From Streptomyces barringtoniae (lineage in GTDB: Bacteria > Actinomycetota > Actinomycetes > Streptomycetales > Streptomycetaceae): 64,000 nucleotides of DNA. Where the stretch lies: contig NZ_JAJHNP010000023.1 of assembly GCF_020819595.1 (NCBI RefSeq), forward strand, positions 1 to 64,000. The letters are read 5' to 3'. Every line of letters begins with the position of its first letter. Position 1 is the stretch's first letter. The notes under the pieces are model-generated. The model did not search any database and had not been told where the DNA came from. It was given only the letters and a program-made list of their open reading frames with translations. This document shows, one piece after another, positions 44,251 through 52,365 of the stretch. The translations under genes were made by a program, and so were the position numbers.

Positions 44251-45174
44251 TCAGCCACCGTTGCCGGCGCCTCCGTTGTCCGCGCCTCCGTTGTCGGCGC
44301 CTCCGTTGTCGGCGCCACCGTTGTTCGCGCCACCGTTGTCGGCGCCGCCGGTGTTCGCGCCTCCGTTGTCGGCGCCACCGGTCTCAGCGCCACCGGTGTT
44401 CGCGCCACCGGTCTCAGCGCCACCGGTGTTCGCGCCGCCGGTGTCCGGTGCGCTGGGCGCTCCGGTGTCCGTGGCTCCGCCGGTCTCCGTCGCTGAGGGC
44501 GCTCCGGTGTCCGTGGCTCCGCCGGTCTCCGTCGCTGAGGGCGCACCGGTGTCCGTCGCGCTGGGCGCTCCGGTGTCCGTGGCGCCGCCGGTCGGCGACT
44601 CGGTGCCCGTTGGGCTGGTGGTCGCCCCACCGGTGGTCTCCCCGGTGGTCGGCGTACCGGTGGTCGGCGTGCCGGAGCCCGAGGTGGGGCTCGTGGTGGG
44701 GCTCGTGGTGGGGCTGGTGGTGGGGCTGGTGGTGGGGCTGGTGGTGGGGCTGGTGGTGGGGCTGGTGGTGGGGCTCGTGGTGGGGCTCGACGATGGTGAC
44801 GTGGAGCCTGTCTTGGGTGAACTCGAGTTCGGTTTCGGCGAGGTCGAGGACGGCGCCGGCGAGGTCGTGGTCGGCTTCGGCAGCGACGGAACGACGATGA
44901 CCGTGGGCGGATTCTTCGGGGTGGGGACCTGCACGAGGACGATCACGAAGACGTAGCCGCCGTTGTGGTGCACACGCCGCTTCCTGACCTCGTAGCAGAC
45001 GATTTTCTTCGGATTCTTGTGCGTCCGGTAGCACTTGATGACCTTGGCGGTGGGCGTGCGAGCGGGTGACTTCGACGTCGCACCTGCGTCCGTCGCCGAA
45101 ATGCCCCAGGCGCCTGCCGCGAGGCAGGAGGAGGCCGTCACCGCGACACACATTTTCCTGAGTTTGTTGTCCAT
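44251..45174 (-). CDS. Secreted Thr/Pro/Gly-repeat protein
   Basis: This 307-residue protein has a signal peptide (about residues 1-33), a 60-residue folded-looking part with two cysteines (KCYRTHKNPKKIVCYEVRKR) and a hydrophobic strand, then a long disordered tail. The tail holds about nine tandem TTSP units encoded by a 12-base DNA repeat (44690-44800), then GTPTTG, TDTGAPSA, TETGGA and many ANTGGA/ADNGGA units to the end. There is no LPXTG or membrane anchor at the C-terminus. It may be a surface or matrix protein. Repeat number is likely to vary between strains. The LuxR regulator gene lies just upstream. Confidence 0.75.
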   Translation of the reverse strand: MDNKLRKMCVAVTASSCLAAGAWGISATDAGATSKSPARTPTAKVIKCYRTHKNPKKIVCYEVRKRRVHHNGGYVFVIVLVQVPTPKNPPTVIVVPSLPKPTTTSPAPSSTSPKPNSSSPKTGSTSPSSSPTTSPTTSPTTSPTTSPTTSPTTSPTTSPTTSPTSGSGTPTTGTPTTGETTGGATTSPTGTESPTGGATDTGAPSATDTGAPSATETGGATDTGAPSATETGGATDTGAPSAPDTGGANTGGAETGGANTGGAETGGADNGGANTGGADNGGANNGGADNGGADNGGADNGGAGNGG

Positions 45175-45275
45175 TTTCCCAAACCCTGGTTTCGGTTCAC
45201 ACGGGACGTACTCGAGGATCGCTGCCGTTCCGCGGAACAACCAGAGGCAGAACAACCCAGCCGGTGTGGGGAGAA

Positions 45276-45908
45276 CTACCCCTCCTCGGCCGGTTCGACG
45301 GCCGCCATCCCCCGCCTCAGCGCGAGCCGCGTGAGGTCGGCCCGGCGGCGGTAACCGGTCTTGCTGCACAACCGGTCCAGATGGGAATGCACGGTGTGTT
45401 CGCTGATATTCAATTCAGCGGCGATTTCCCGGTCGGTGGCACCGTTCGCGACGAGTTGCAGAATCTGCTGCTCCCGGTCGGTGATACGCGGTGGATTCCT
45501 GTGAACGTCGAGGTCGCCGAAAAAGCTGGTCGAGAAATAGCTGCGGCCAGAGGCGACGGTACGCAGCGCGGTCAGCAGTTCTTCCTCCCTCGCCCACTGA
45601 CTCACATACCCCCGGGCCCCGGCCTCGAGGAGCAGCACGAGGTCGGTCTGCGTCGCGGCGGCCGACAGCACGACCACCCGGCGGCCCTTCTCGTGCAGCC
45701 GGACCACCTGGTCGCAGATCTCCCGGACGGGGACCCGCAGATTGAGCAGGACCACCTCCGCCTCGCCGACCTCGTGCGGCGGTGCGCCGTTGGTGCCCGC
45801 CCCGAGCAGCCGCCGCAGCTCCGGCGCACTGTCGACGACGCGGATCAGACCGTGCAGAAGGAGCGGGCAGTCGGAGACGACCGCCACACACGTCGGTTCT
45901 CGGCTCAT
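45276..45908 (-). CDS. LuxR-type regulator with degenerate receiver domain
   Basis: This 210-residue protein has an N-terminal receiver-like domain (about residues 5-120) and a NarL/LuxR helix-turn-helix (about 145-200; ITDREQQILQLVANGATDREIAAELNISEHTVHSH). At the usual phosphoacceptor position, LLNLRVP, Asn56 replaces Asp, and the N-terminal acidic pair is reduced to a single Asp (VVSDCP). It is therefore an atypical, probably phosphorylation-independent regulator. It lies 101 bases upstream of the repeat protein on the same strand. No sensor kinase is adjacent. The ATG at 45908 is chosen by alignment to the family. Confidence 0.85.
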   Translation of the reverse strand: MSREPTCVAVVSDCPLLLHGLIRVVDSAPELRRLLGAGTNGAPPHEVGEAEVVLLNLRVPVREICDQVVRLHEKGRRVVVLSAAATQTDLVLLLEAGARGYVSQWAREEELLTALRTVASGRSYFSTSFFGDLDVHRNPPRITDREQQILQLVANGATDREIAAELNISEHTVHSHLDRLCSKTGYRRRADLTRLALRRGMAAVEPAEEG

Positions 45909-46159
45909 CCAGGTCCCCGTGGTCAGGGGGCCGGCCACGGGCGGACGCCGGCTGGGCAACCGGGTGGCAGGCCACGGTCATCCCAGCATCCAGGGCCGGA
46001 ACCGCCCTCGCCCGCCGGACTGACCCAACCGGAGGCCCGTACCGGGTGAGTTCTCACAGGGGTGGGAACCCGGTGTGTGAAGCAGTCGGTCCAGGGGTGG
46101 CGGACGGGATACTGGTGGATCATGTGTGCTGACGGCGCGCCGCGACGGGGGTGATGATC

Positions 46160-47038
46160 ATGGCGCCCGAGCGGTCGGACGGACCGGCCGGTGGTGGTGT
46201 GCCGCCGGACGGCAGGGTACGGCTGTGGGTCAGGGAGACGCTGGCCGCCGCCGCGCGGGGCATCGATGACCCGCAGGCGGTACCGGGCGCCCTGTGCGAG
46301 GCGTGCGTACGGCTGCTGCCCATCAGCGGTTCCTCCGTGTCGATCTCCGGCGGGAAGGGCGTACGCGTCACCTGGTGCGCCAGTGACCGGGTCGCCGCCC
46401 GGCTCGCCGAGCTGCAGTACACCGTGGGCGACGGACCGTGTCAGACCGCTCTCGACCAGGGCGCCCCCGTCGTCGCGGCCGACCTCGGCGACGGCCGCGA
46501 CGCCCGCCGCTGGCCGATCTTCGCGCACGAGGCCGTGGCCCTCGGCGTCCGCGCCGTCTTCTCGTTGCCGCTCGGCGTCAGCGGTGCCGCCATCGGCACC
46601 CTCGACCTGTACAGCGAACGCCCCGGTGGGCTGACCGCGCAGGACATGCGGACCGCGCTGTGGGTCCGGGACGCGGTCACCTACGCGCTGATGAGCCTGC
46701 AGGCGGTCGGCCACGACATCGCCGAAGCGGGCACGGAGGACGAGGTAGCGTCCTGGGTGACGGCCTCCGAGGCCGACCACACCGAGGTCTACCAGGCGGT
46801 CGGCATGGTGATGGTGCAGCTGGACCTGGACCCCGAACAGGCCCTGGACCGGCTGCGGGCCCGCGCGTACGCCGAGGGCCGTACGGTCAGCCAGCTGGCC
46901 CGCGAGGTCCTGGCCCGCAAGCTCCGCTTCCAGAACGAGGCGGAGGCGGACGACGCCGGTGGCCGGAGGGACTACGCCGGCGAGGACGGGCGTGACGGCG
47001 GGGACGAGGGAAGGACGGTGAACGGTGATGGGCCGTGA
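46160..47038 (+). CDS. GAF-ANTAR domain regulator
   Basis: This 292-residue protein has a GAF sensor domain (about residues 15-165; ALCEACVRLLPISGSSVSI and VGDGPCQTALDQGAPVVAADL) and a C-terminal ANTAR RNA-binding domain (about 190-260; TEVYQAVGMVMVQLDLDPEQALDRLRARAY). ANTAR proteins bind paired hairpins in nascent RNA and cause antitermination. It ends in an acidic tail. The ATG at 46160 has a GGGGG site eight bases upstream; in-frame GTG and ATG codons at 46151 and 46154 are alternatives. The next gene overlaps its end. Confidence 0.82.
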   Translation: MAPERSDGPAGGGVPPDGRVRLWVRETLAAAARGIDDPQAVPGALCEACVRLLPISGSSVSISGGKGVRVTWCASDRVAARLAELQYTVGDGPCQTALDQGAPVVAADLGDGRDARRWPIFAHEAVALGVRAVFSLPLGVSGAAIGTLDLYSERPGGLTAQDMRTALWVRDAVTYALMSLQAVGHDIAEAGTEDEVASWVTASEADHTEVYQAVGMVMVQLDLDPEQALDRLRARAYAEGRTVSQLAREVLARKLRFQNEAEADDAGGRRDYAGEDGRDGGDEGRTVNGDGP

Positions 47039-47828
47039 ACAACAGCTCGCCGAGGCGCTCGTCGGGCTGGCCGACTCCCTGGCCGACGACATCGATCCGG
47101 TGATGCTGGTCGAGCGCCTGGCACGCACCTGCATCGACATCACCGGAGCCGACGCGGTCGGCGTCCTGGTCGTCTCCGGCCGCGGCGATCTGCGCAGCCT
47201 GGCGGTCACCGACGAGGAAGCGGAGGCGCTGGAGTTCTTCCAGCTCCAGGCCGACGAGGGGCCCTGCCTGGACAGCTTCCGCGAGTGCCGCCGGGTCGAC
47301 GCCCCGGACCTGGAGCACAGCGGCGACCGCTGGCCGCACGTCGCCCCCTTCGCCGTACGGTGCGGATACCACTCCCTGCACGCGCTGCCCCTGCGCGTCC
47401 ACCAGCAGACCGTCGGCGCCGTCAACCTCCTGCTGCGCCGGCCGGGCGGTCTGCCCCCGCTGGAGCTGGGGCTGGCCCAAGCGCTCACCGACGTCACGGC
47501 CGTCGCGCTGGTCAACTGGCGCCCGGAGCGGCTGCGCCCCACCGACGTCAGCAGCCGCGTCCAGGCCGCCCTCGCCGCCAAGGCCGCCGTCGACATGGCC
47601 ACGGGGATGCTCGCCGAGGCCGGTGAACTCTCCCCGGCCGAGGCCCGCGCGGCCCTGCGCGCCTACGCCGACGGCCGCCGCCACCGCCTGGTGGACACCG
47701 CGCACGCCCTGGTCCAGCGGGTCCTGACTGCCGACGCCGTCCTCGACGCAGAGCCAGAGACAGAGGCAGAGGGGACAGAGGCAGAGGCCGAGACGGAGAC
47801 CCGGAGGGCTGACGCCCCCTCGCCGTGA
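47028..47828 (+). CDS. Second GAF-ANTAR domain regulator
   Basis: This 266-residue paralogue overlaps the previous gene by 11 bases. It has a GAF domain (about residues 10-150; TCIDITGADAVGVLV and QLQADEGPCLDSFRECRRVD) and an ANTAR-like domain (about 165-235; VQAALAAKAAVDMATGMLAEAGELSPAEARAALRAYA). A Glu/Thr repeat tail (ETEAEGTEAEAETE) follows. The start is ATG at 47028 or GTG at 47025. Tandem paralogues suggest partner proteins of one RNA-antitermination switch. Confidence 0.82.
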   Translation: MGREQQLAEALVGLADSLADDIDPVMLVERLARTCIDITGADAVGVLVVSGRGDLRSLAVTDEEAEALEFFQLQADEGPCLDSFRECRRVDAPDLEHSGDRWPHVAPFAVRCGYHSLHALPLRVHQQTVGAVNLLLRRPGGLPPLELGLAQALTDVTAVALVNWRPERLRPTDVSSRVQAALAAKAAVDMATGMLAEAGELSPAEARAALRAYADGRRHRLVDTAHALVQRVLTADAVLDAEPETEAEGTEAEAETETRRADAPSP

Positions 47829-47897
47829 GACTTACGCTGGAGAGGGGCCGAGCCGCGGGATCCGGGCGGTCCTGTGGCGTGCAGGCAGGGGCCCGAG

Positions 47898-49064
47898 ATG
47901 GAGCACTTCACCTGCCGGACCGTGGCTGAACTGGCCGTGCCCGGACTGGCGACCGGCAGGCTGACCGTACTCGCGCTGTCCGGCGACGCCGACTCCGGTG
48001 CCGGCCTGGTCGCCGCGCTGCGCGCTCCCGGGCTCACCCAGCTCATCCTCGACCTGAGCGGACTGCGCCGGCTGTCGCCCGCCGCCGCGCGGGCCCTCTA
48101 CCGGTTCGCCGAGGGCGCCGCCGAGCACGGGCGCATGCTCTTCCTCGCCGCCTGCCCCGCCGAGGCCGACGCCGCTCTGGCCCGGGCGCGGCCGCCCGGC
48201 GGCACCGGGTGCGGGCTGTATCCCACGGTGTCCGACGCCCTGAGCGTCTTCCTCACCTCGGCCGCCGCACCGGACGGCCCCCACCTGCGCCCGTACGCCG
48301 TGGAGCTGCGCCACGAACTGCTCGTGCACGCCCTGGTCGCCCGCGCGCACGGGATCCTCATGGAGCGCTACGGCCTGCGCAGCGCCCGCGGCGCCGCCGC
48401 CCTGCTCCAGGCGGTGGGACGCGAGCACGGACTCGGCACCGTCCGGCTCGCCGCGGCCCTCGCCCAGGCGCCGCCGCCGTGCGCCGGCGAGCCCTGGTTC
48501 CCCGGCCGTATCCGGCTTCCGCCGCCCGCCGTCGGTTTCGTCGGCCGCACGGGGGAGCGGCCGCCGTCGCTGGCGGTGTTCCTCGACGCGCTCCGGGACG
48601 CCGTCTGCGCGATCACCCGCACGGGCATGGCCGACGTGCAGCTCATCGACGCGAGCGACGACACGCTGTGGCTGGAGTCCCACTGCGGTTTCTCCACGGA
48701 GTTCGTGCACTTCTTCGCCGTGACCGACGGCAGCGCCACCGCCTGCGGGAACGCGGCGCGCAAACGCGCACGGGTCGTCGTCGACGACGTCGCCACCGCG
48801 CCGGACTTCGACGAGACCTCTCGTGCCGTGATGCTCGCCGCCCACAGCCGCTCGCTGCAGTGCACGCCGATCCCGGGTTCGGCGGGCCGGCCGCAGGGCG
48901 TGTTCTCCACCCACCACGACCAGCCCGGCCACGCCTACACCGGGGCCGAACTCGGTGCGCTGGACCGGGTCGCCCGGGAGGCCGGGGCGTGGCTGGACTG
49001 GCACCGGACGACCACCGTCCGGGACGCCCTGGAGGATCTGCACGGGCGTGCGCAACGGGCGTGA
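47898..49064 (+). CDS. STAS-ANTAR-GAF regulator
   Basis: This 388-residue protein combines a STAS domain (about residues 15-125; QLILDLSGLRRLSPAAARALYRFAEGA), an ANTAR-like helical region (about 135-200; LRHELLVHALVARAHGILMERYGL) and a GAF domain (about 225-375; VQLIDASDDTLWLESHCGF and CTPIPGSAGRPQGVFSTHHDQP). The combination links anti-anti-sigma-type and RNA-binding modules. It begins about 70 bases after the second GAF-ANTAR gene and shares its direction. The ATG at 47898 has AGGGG upstream; a GTG at 47874 is possible. Confidence 0.78.
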   Translation: MEHFTCRTVAELAVPGLATGRLTVLALSGDADSGAGLVAALRAPGLTQLILDLSGLRRLSPAAARALYRFAEGAAEHGRMLFLAACPAEADAALARARPPGGTGCGLYPTVSDALSVFLTSAAAPDGPHLRPYAVELRHELLVHALVARAHGILMERYGLRSARGAAALLQAVGREHGLGTVRLAAALAQAPPPCAGEPWFPGRIRLPPPAVGFVGRTGERPPSLAVFLDALRDAVCAITRTGMADVQLIDASDDTLWLESHCGFSTEFVHFFAVTDGSATACGNAARKRARVVVDDVATAPDFDETSRAVMLAAHSRSLQCTPIPGSAGRPQGVFSTHHDQPGHAYTGAELGALDRVAREAGAWLDWHRTTTVRDALEDLHGRAQRA

Positions 49065-49093
49065 CCAGCCTCCGTGGACCGCCGTACACGGAA

Positions 49094-49126
49094 AGGGCCG
49101 GTGTGAATCGAGTTCACACCGGCCCT
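49094..49126. terminator. Bidirectional terminator after the GAF/ANTAR cluster
   Basis: AGGGCCGGTGTGAA (49094-49107) pairs perfectly with TTCACACCGGCCCT (49113-49126) around a 5-base loop. It separates the plus-strand regulators from the minus-strand Cys-rich gene and phoU. Confidence 0.85.
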
Positions 49127-49186
49127 ACGGCACCCGTTCCTGCCGGCACGCCGTACGACACCGGCTCTACGACGACGTACGGCCGC

Positions 49187-49342
49187 TCAGCCGCACTGGC
49201 AGGGTGCGCCCGACTGGCACCCGCAACTGCAGCCCGAGCCGCAGCCGCACGCGCCGATCAGCGCAAGGCTCCTGGTCTCGGCGGGCTGGTCGGTCTCGCG
49301 CTCCTGCGTGGGGTCGGGCGTGGTGCTGGGGGAATCGGCCAT
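49187..49342 (-). CDS. Small Cys-rich protein (metallothionein-like)
   Basis: This 51-residue protein has an acidic/Thr-rich first half (MADSPSTTPDPTQERETDQP) and then ACGCGSGCSCGCQSGAPCQC, in which seven Cys are at C32, C34, C38, C40, C42, C48 and C50. The CxC, CxxxC and CxC spacing is metallothionein-like, though it could also be a ribosomally made modified peptide. GGAGGG lies four bases before the ATG. It is encoded downstream of phoU on the same strand (107-base gap). Function is unknown. Confidence 0.6.
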   Translation of the reverse strand: MADSPSTTPDPTQERETDQPAETRSLALIGACGCGSGCSCGCQSGAPCQCG

Positions 49343-49449
49343 GGGTCCCTCCTAGACGCTGGGGCAGGGATGCCCTCGCCTAGTGCATGCCCGCTTCCCT
49401 GGGCGCATCAACGGCGCACGGAGGCGCTCCCGCGCCCCTCCTCGGAGGG

Positions 49450-50139
49450 TTACGCGCCCTCGACCCCCGTCACCGGCTGGATGTCCGACTGCAGCTCGTC
49501 CGCGTGCTCGCCCGTGACCAGGTAGACGACGCGCTTGGCGACGGCCACGGCGTGGTCGGCGTAGCGCTCGTAGTAGCGGCCGAGCAGGGTGACGTCCACC
49601 GCGGTCTCGATGCCGTGCTTCCAGCGCTCGTCGATCAGGTGCTGGAACAGGGTGCGGTGCAGCAGGTCCATCTCGTCGTCGTCCTGCTCCAGCTGCAGCG
49701 CGAGGTCGACGTCCTTGGTGATGATCACCTCGGCCGCCTTCGCCATCAGGCGCTGCGCGAGCTGGCCCATCTCCAGGATCGTGGCGTGCAGGTCGTTCGG
49801 CACCGCGCGCGCGGGGAAGCGCAGCCGGGCCAGCTTCGCCACGTGCTGGGCGAGGTCGCCGGACCGCTCCAGGTCGGCGGACATGCGCAGCGAGGTGACG
49901 ACGATCCGCAGGTCGGTCGCCACCGGCTGCTGCCGGGCGAGCAGGGCTATGGCCCGGGCCTCCAGGTCGTGCTGGAGCTCGTCGACCTTCTGGTCGGCCT
50001 CGATCACGCTCTCGGCCAGCTTCAGGTCGGCGTCAAGGATGGCGGTCGTGGCGCGCCCGATCGCCGACCCGACCAGCCGGGCCATCTCCACCAGACCGTC
50101 GCCGATCGAGTCAAGTTCCTCGTGGTACGCGTCCCGCAT
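49450..50139 (-). CDS. phoU: PhoU, phosphate signalling regulator
   Basis: This 229-residue protein has two PhoU three-helix repeats (about residues 10-110 and 115-205), with metal-binding E-x2-x-D-type motifs such as LAESVIEADQKVDELQHDLE and YYERYADHAVAVAKRVVYLV. PhoU connects the Pst transporter to PhoR and dampens PhoP signalling. It is divergent from phoR with a PHO box between them. The start at 50139 gives MRDAYHEELDSIGDGL, the normal family start. Confidence 0.93.
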   Translation of the reverse strand: MRDAYHEELDSIGDGLVEMARLVGSAIGRATTAILDADLKLAESVIEADQKVDELQHDLEARAIALLARQQPVATDLRIVVTSLRMSADLERSGDLAQHVAKLARLRFPARAVPNDLHATILEMGQLAQRLMAKAAEVIITKDVDLALQLEQDDDEMDLLHRTLFQHLIDERWKHGIETAVDVTLLGRYYERYADHAVAVAKRVVYLVTGEHADELQSDIQPVTGVEGA

Positions 50140-50213
50140 CAGGGTTCCCTCTCATAGGTGTGCTTGGTCCCCACGCTCCCACGTTCTGTCCCGCACGCGT
50201 CCGTTTCCGCCAC

Positions 50214-50246
50214 CCCAAATGAACCAATCCTGGCCCCAAGGTGAAC
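50214..50246. promoter_or_regulatory. PHO box between phoU and phoR
   Basis: On the minus strand, three contiguous 11-base units occupy 50246-50236, 50235-50225 and 50224-50214. The outer two begin GTTCACC and GTTCATT and the middle one is degenerate. This is the 11-nt direct-repeat-unit architecture of the Streptomyces PhoP-binding PHO box, and it lies in the shared phoU/phoR promoter region. Confidence 0.75.
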
Positions 50247-50319
50247 TCTGGGCGACGAGTGTCCGAGGTCCCACCTGGACGGCTGTGGTCATGTCGTAGG
50301 GCCTGCTTAACCTGGATGC

Positions 50320-51579
50320 ATGGACGTGAACGCGGCGGTCGCCGCAGCGGCAGCGATCGCCGGAGTGCTCACCGGCGTCATCGCCATGCTGGCGTTCCGT
50401 TGGAGCGAACGCGACCAGAAGCGACCGACCAGGACTTCTTTGCACACCGATCCCGTACTCCCGCCCGGCGTGGACACCGTACTGTCCGTGCTCCGTTCCT
50501 CGGCCGTCGTCCTCGACGAGGCCGACGCCGTCGTCAAGGCCAGCTCCGCCGCCTACGCCCTCGGGCTGGTCCGCGGCGGCAAGCTCGCCATCGAGCCCAT
50601 GCTGCAGATGGCGAGGGACACCAGACGCGACGGCGAGATACGACAGGTCGAGCTGGACCTGCCCCGGCGCGGCACCGGACGGGGCGAGGCCCTCGCCGTC
50701 TCCGCGCGTGTGGCCCCGCTCGGCTCCCGCCTGGTCCTGCTGCTGGTCGAGGACCTGACCGAGGCCCGGCGGATCGAGGCCGTACGACGTGACTTCGTGG
50801 CGAACGTCAGCCATGAGCTGAAGACGCCCGTCGGCGCGCTCTCCCTCCTGTCCGAGGCGGTCATGGACGCCTCCGACGACCCCGAGGCCGTACAGCGCTT
50901 CGCGGGCCGTATGCAGATCGAGGCGACCCGCCTGACCAACCTGGTCCAGGAGCTGATCGACCTCTCCCGGGTGCAGAACGACGACCCGCTGGAGGACGCC
51001 GAGCCCGTCCGCGTGGACGAGCTGGTCGCCGAGGCCGTCGACCGCTGCCGCCACCAGGCCGGCACCAAGCAGATCACCATGGCCGCGGGCGGCACCGCCG
51101 ACCTGCACGTCTGGGGCAACCGCGGACAGCTCGCGGCGGCCCTCGGCAACCTGGTGGAGAACGCCGTGAACTACTCCCCGGCCCGCACCCGCGTCGGCAT
51201 AGCCGCCCGCCGGGTCAGCGCACCCGGCGGCGACATGATCGAGCTCGCCGTGACGGACCAGGGCATCGGCATCTCCGACAAGGACAAGGAGCGCATCTTC
51301 GAGCGCTTCTACCGCGTCGACCCGGCCCGCTCGCGGGCCACCGGAGGCACCGGTCTCGGTCTCGCGATCGTCAAGCACGTGGTCGCCTCGCACGGCGGGG
51401 AGGTCACGGTCTGGAGCGCCGAAGGCCAGGGCTCCACTTTCACCCTCAGGCTGCCGGAGGCGGGCGCGGCCCGCGACCGCGCACAACAGCACCCCGACCT
51501 CGATGAAGAAGACGAGGACGGCGGTGCCCCCGACTCATCCCCGTACGAACCGCTTCCCGCCCCGGAGGTCCTTCCGTGA
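50320..51579 (+). CDS. phoR: PhoR (SenX3-type) phosphate sensor histidine kinase
   Basis: This 419-residue membrane kinase has one N-terminal transmembrane helix (about residues 4-26), a linker/PAS-like region, a dimerisation and phosphoacceptor domain with NVSHELKTP (His165) and an ATP-binding domain with N (NLVENAVNYSP), G1 (VTDQGIGI), F (ERIFERFYRVD) and G2 (GGTGLGLAIVKHV) boxes. It phosphorylates PhoP under phosphate limitation. It overlaps phoP by four bases (GTGA). Confidence 0.95.
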   Translation: MDVNAAVAAAAAIAGVLTGVIAMLAFRWSERDQKRPTRTSLHTDPVLPPGVDTVLSVLRSSAVVLDEADAVVKASSAAYALGLVRGGKLAIEPMLQMARDTRRDGEIRQVELDLPRRGTGRGEALAVSARVAPLGSRLVLLLVEDLTEARRIEAVRRDFVANVSHELKTPVGALSLLSEAVMDASDDPEAVQRFAGRMQIEATRLTNLVQELIDLSRVQNDDPLEDAEPVRVDELVAEAVDRCRHQAGTKQITMAAGGTADLHVWGNRGQLAAALGNLVENAVNYSPARTRVGIAARRVSAPGGDMIELAVTDQGIGISDKDKERIFERFYRVDPARSRATGGTGLGLAIVKHVVASHGGEVTVWSAEGQGSTFTLRLPEAGAARDRAQQHPDLDEEDEDGGAPDSSPYEPLPAPEVLP

Positions 51580-52256
51580 CCCGAGTGCTCGTCGTCGAGG
51601 ACGAGGAGTCCTTCTCCGACGCCCTGTCGTACATGCTCCGCAAGGAGGGCTTCGAGGTGGCCGTGGCGGCCACCGGCCCCGACGGACTCGACGAGTTCGA
51701 GCGCAACGGCGCCGACCTCGTCCTCCTCGACCTGATGCTGCCGGGGCTGCCCGGCACGGAGGTGTGCCGCCAGCTACGCGGCCGCTCCAACGTCCCCGTG
51801 ATCATGGTGACGGCCAAGGACAGCGAGATCGACAAGGTCGTCGGCCTGGAGATAGGAGCCGACGACTACGTCACCAAGCCCTTCTCCTCCCGTGAGCTGG
51901 TCGCCCGCATCCGTGCCGTCCTGCGCCGCCGCGGCGAGCCGGAGGAGGTCGCCCCGGCCGCGCTGGAGGCGGGCCCGGTCCGCATGGACGTCGACCGCCA
52001 CGTGGTCACCGTCTCCGGCTCCAAGGTCGACCTCCCGCTGAAGGAGTTCGACCTGCTGGAGATGCTCCTGCGCAACGCCGGCCGCGTCCTGACCCGCATG
52101 CAGCTCATCGACCGCGTCTGGGGCGCCGACTACGTGGGCGACACCAAGACCCTCGACGTCCACGTCAAGCGCCTGCGCGCCAAGATCGAGCCGGACCCGG
52201 GCGCGCCGCGGTACCTGGTGACGGTCCGGGGGCTGGGCTACAAGTTCGAGCCGTAA
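51576..52256 (+). CDS. phoP: PhoP, phosphate response regulator
   Basis: This 226-residue OmpR/PhoB-type response regulator has an N-terminal receiver (acidic pair in VLVVEDEESF, phosphoacceptor Asp near residue 52 in LLLDLMLPG, Lys in DDYVTKPF) and a C-terminal winged helix (about residues 128-225; LLEMLLRNAGRVLTRMQLI and DVHVKRLRAKIE). It controls the pho regulon and many antibiotic genes in Streptomyces. A GTG start overlaps the phoR stop, so the pair is translationally coupled. The PHO box upstream suggests autoregulation. Confidence 0.96.
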   Translation: MTRVLVVEDEESFSDALSYMLRKEGFEVAVAATGPDGLDEFERNGADLVLLDLMLPGLPGTEVCRQLRGRSNVPVIMVTAKDSEIDKVVGLEIGADDYVTKPFSSRELVARIRAVLRRRGEPEEVAPAALEAGPVRMDVDRHVVTVSGSKVDLPLKEFDLLEMLLRNAGRVLTRMQLIDRVWGADYVGDTKTLDVHVKRLRAKIEPDPGAPRYLVTVRGLGYKFEP

Positions 52257-52299
52257 GCCGTATCCACCGGCACCACCGGCCGCACCGGCCGTACGACGA

Positions 52300-52330
52300 A
52301 GGGCGGCACCCCGAGCCGGGGTGCCGCCCT
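52300..52330. terminator. Terminator between phoP and the lipoprotein gene
   Basis: AGGGCGGCACCCC (52300-52312) and GGGGTGCCGCCCT (52318-52330) form a perfect 13-bp stem with a 5-base loop between the two convergent genes. Confidence 0.85.
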
Positions 52331-52365
52331 CGTGCGTACGTCTGCTCAGCGGCTCGTACGGCTGC

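Noticed and set aside
44690..44800. Possible CRISPR-like or satellite DNA repeat
   Set aside because: The 12-base units are in frame with and explained by the TTSP repeat of the secreted protein; there are no spacers.
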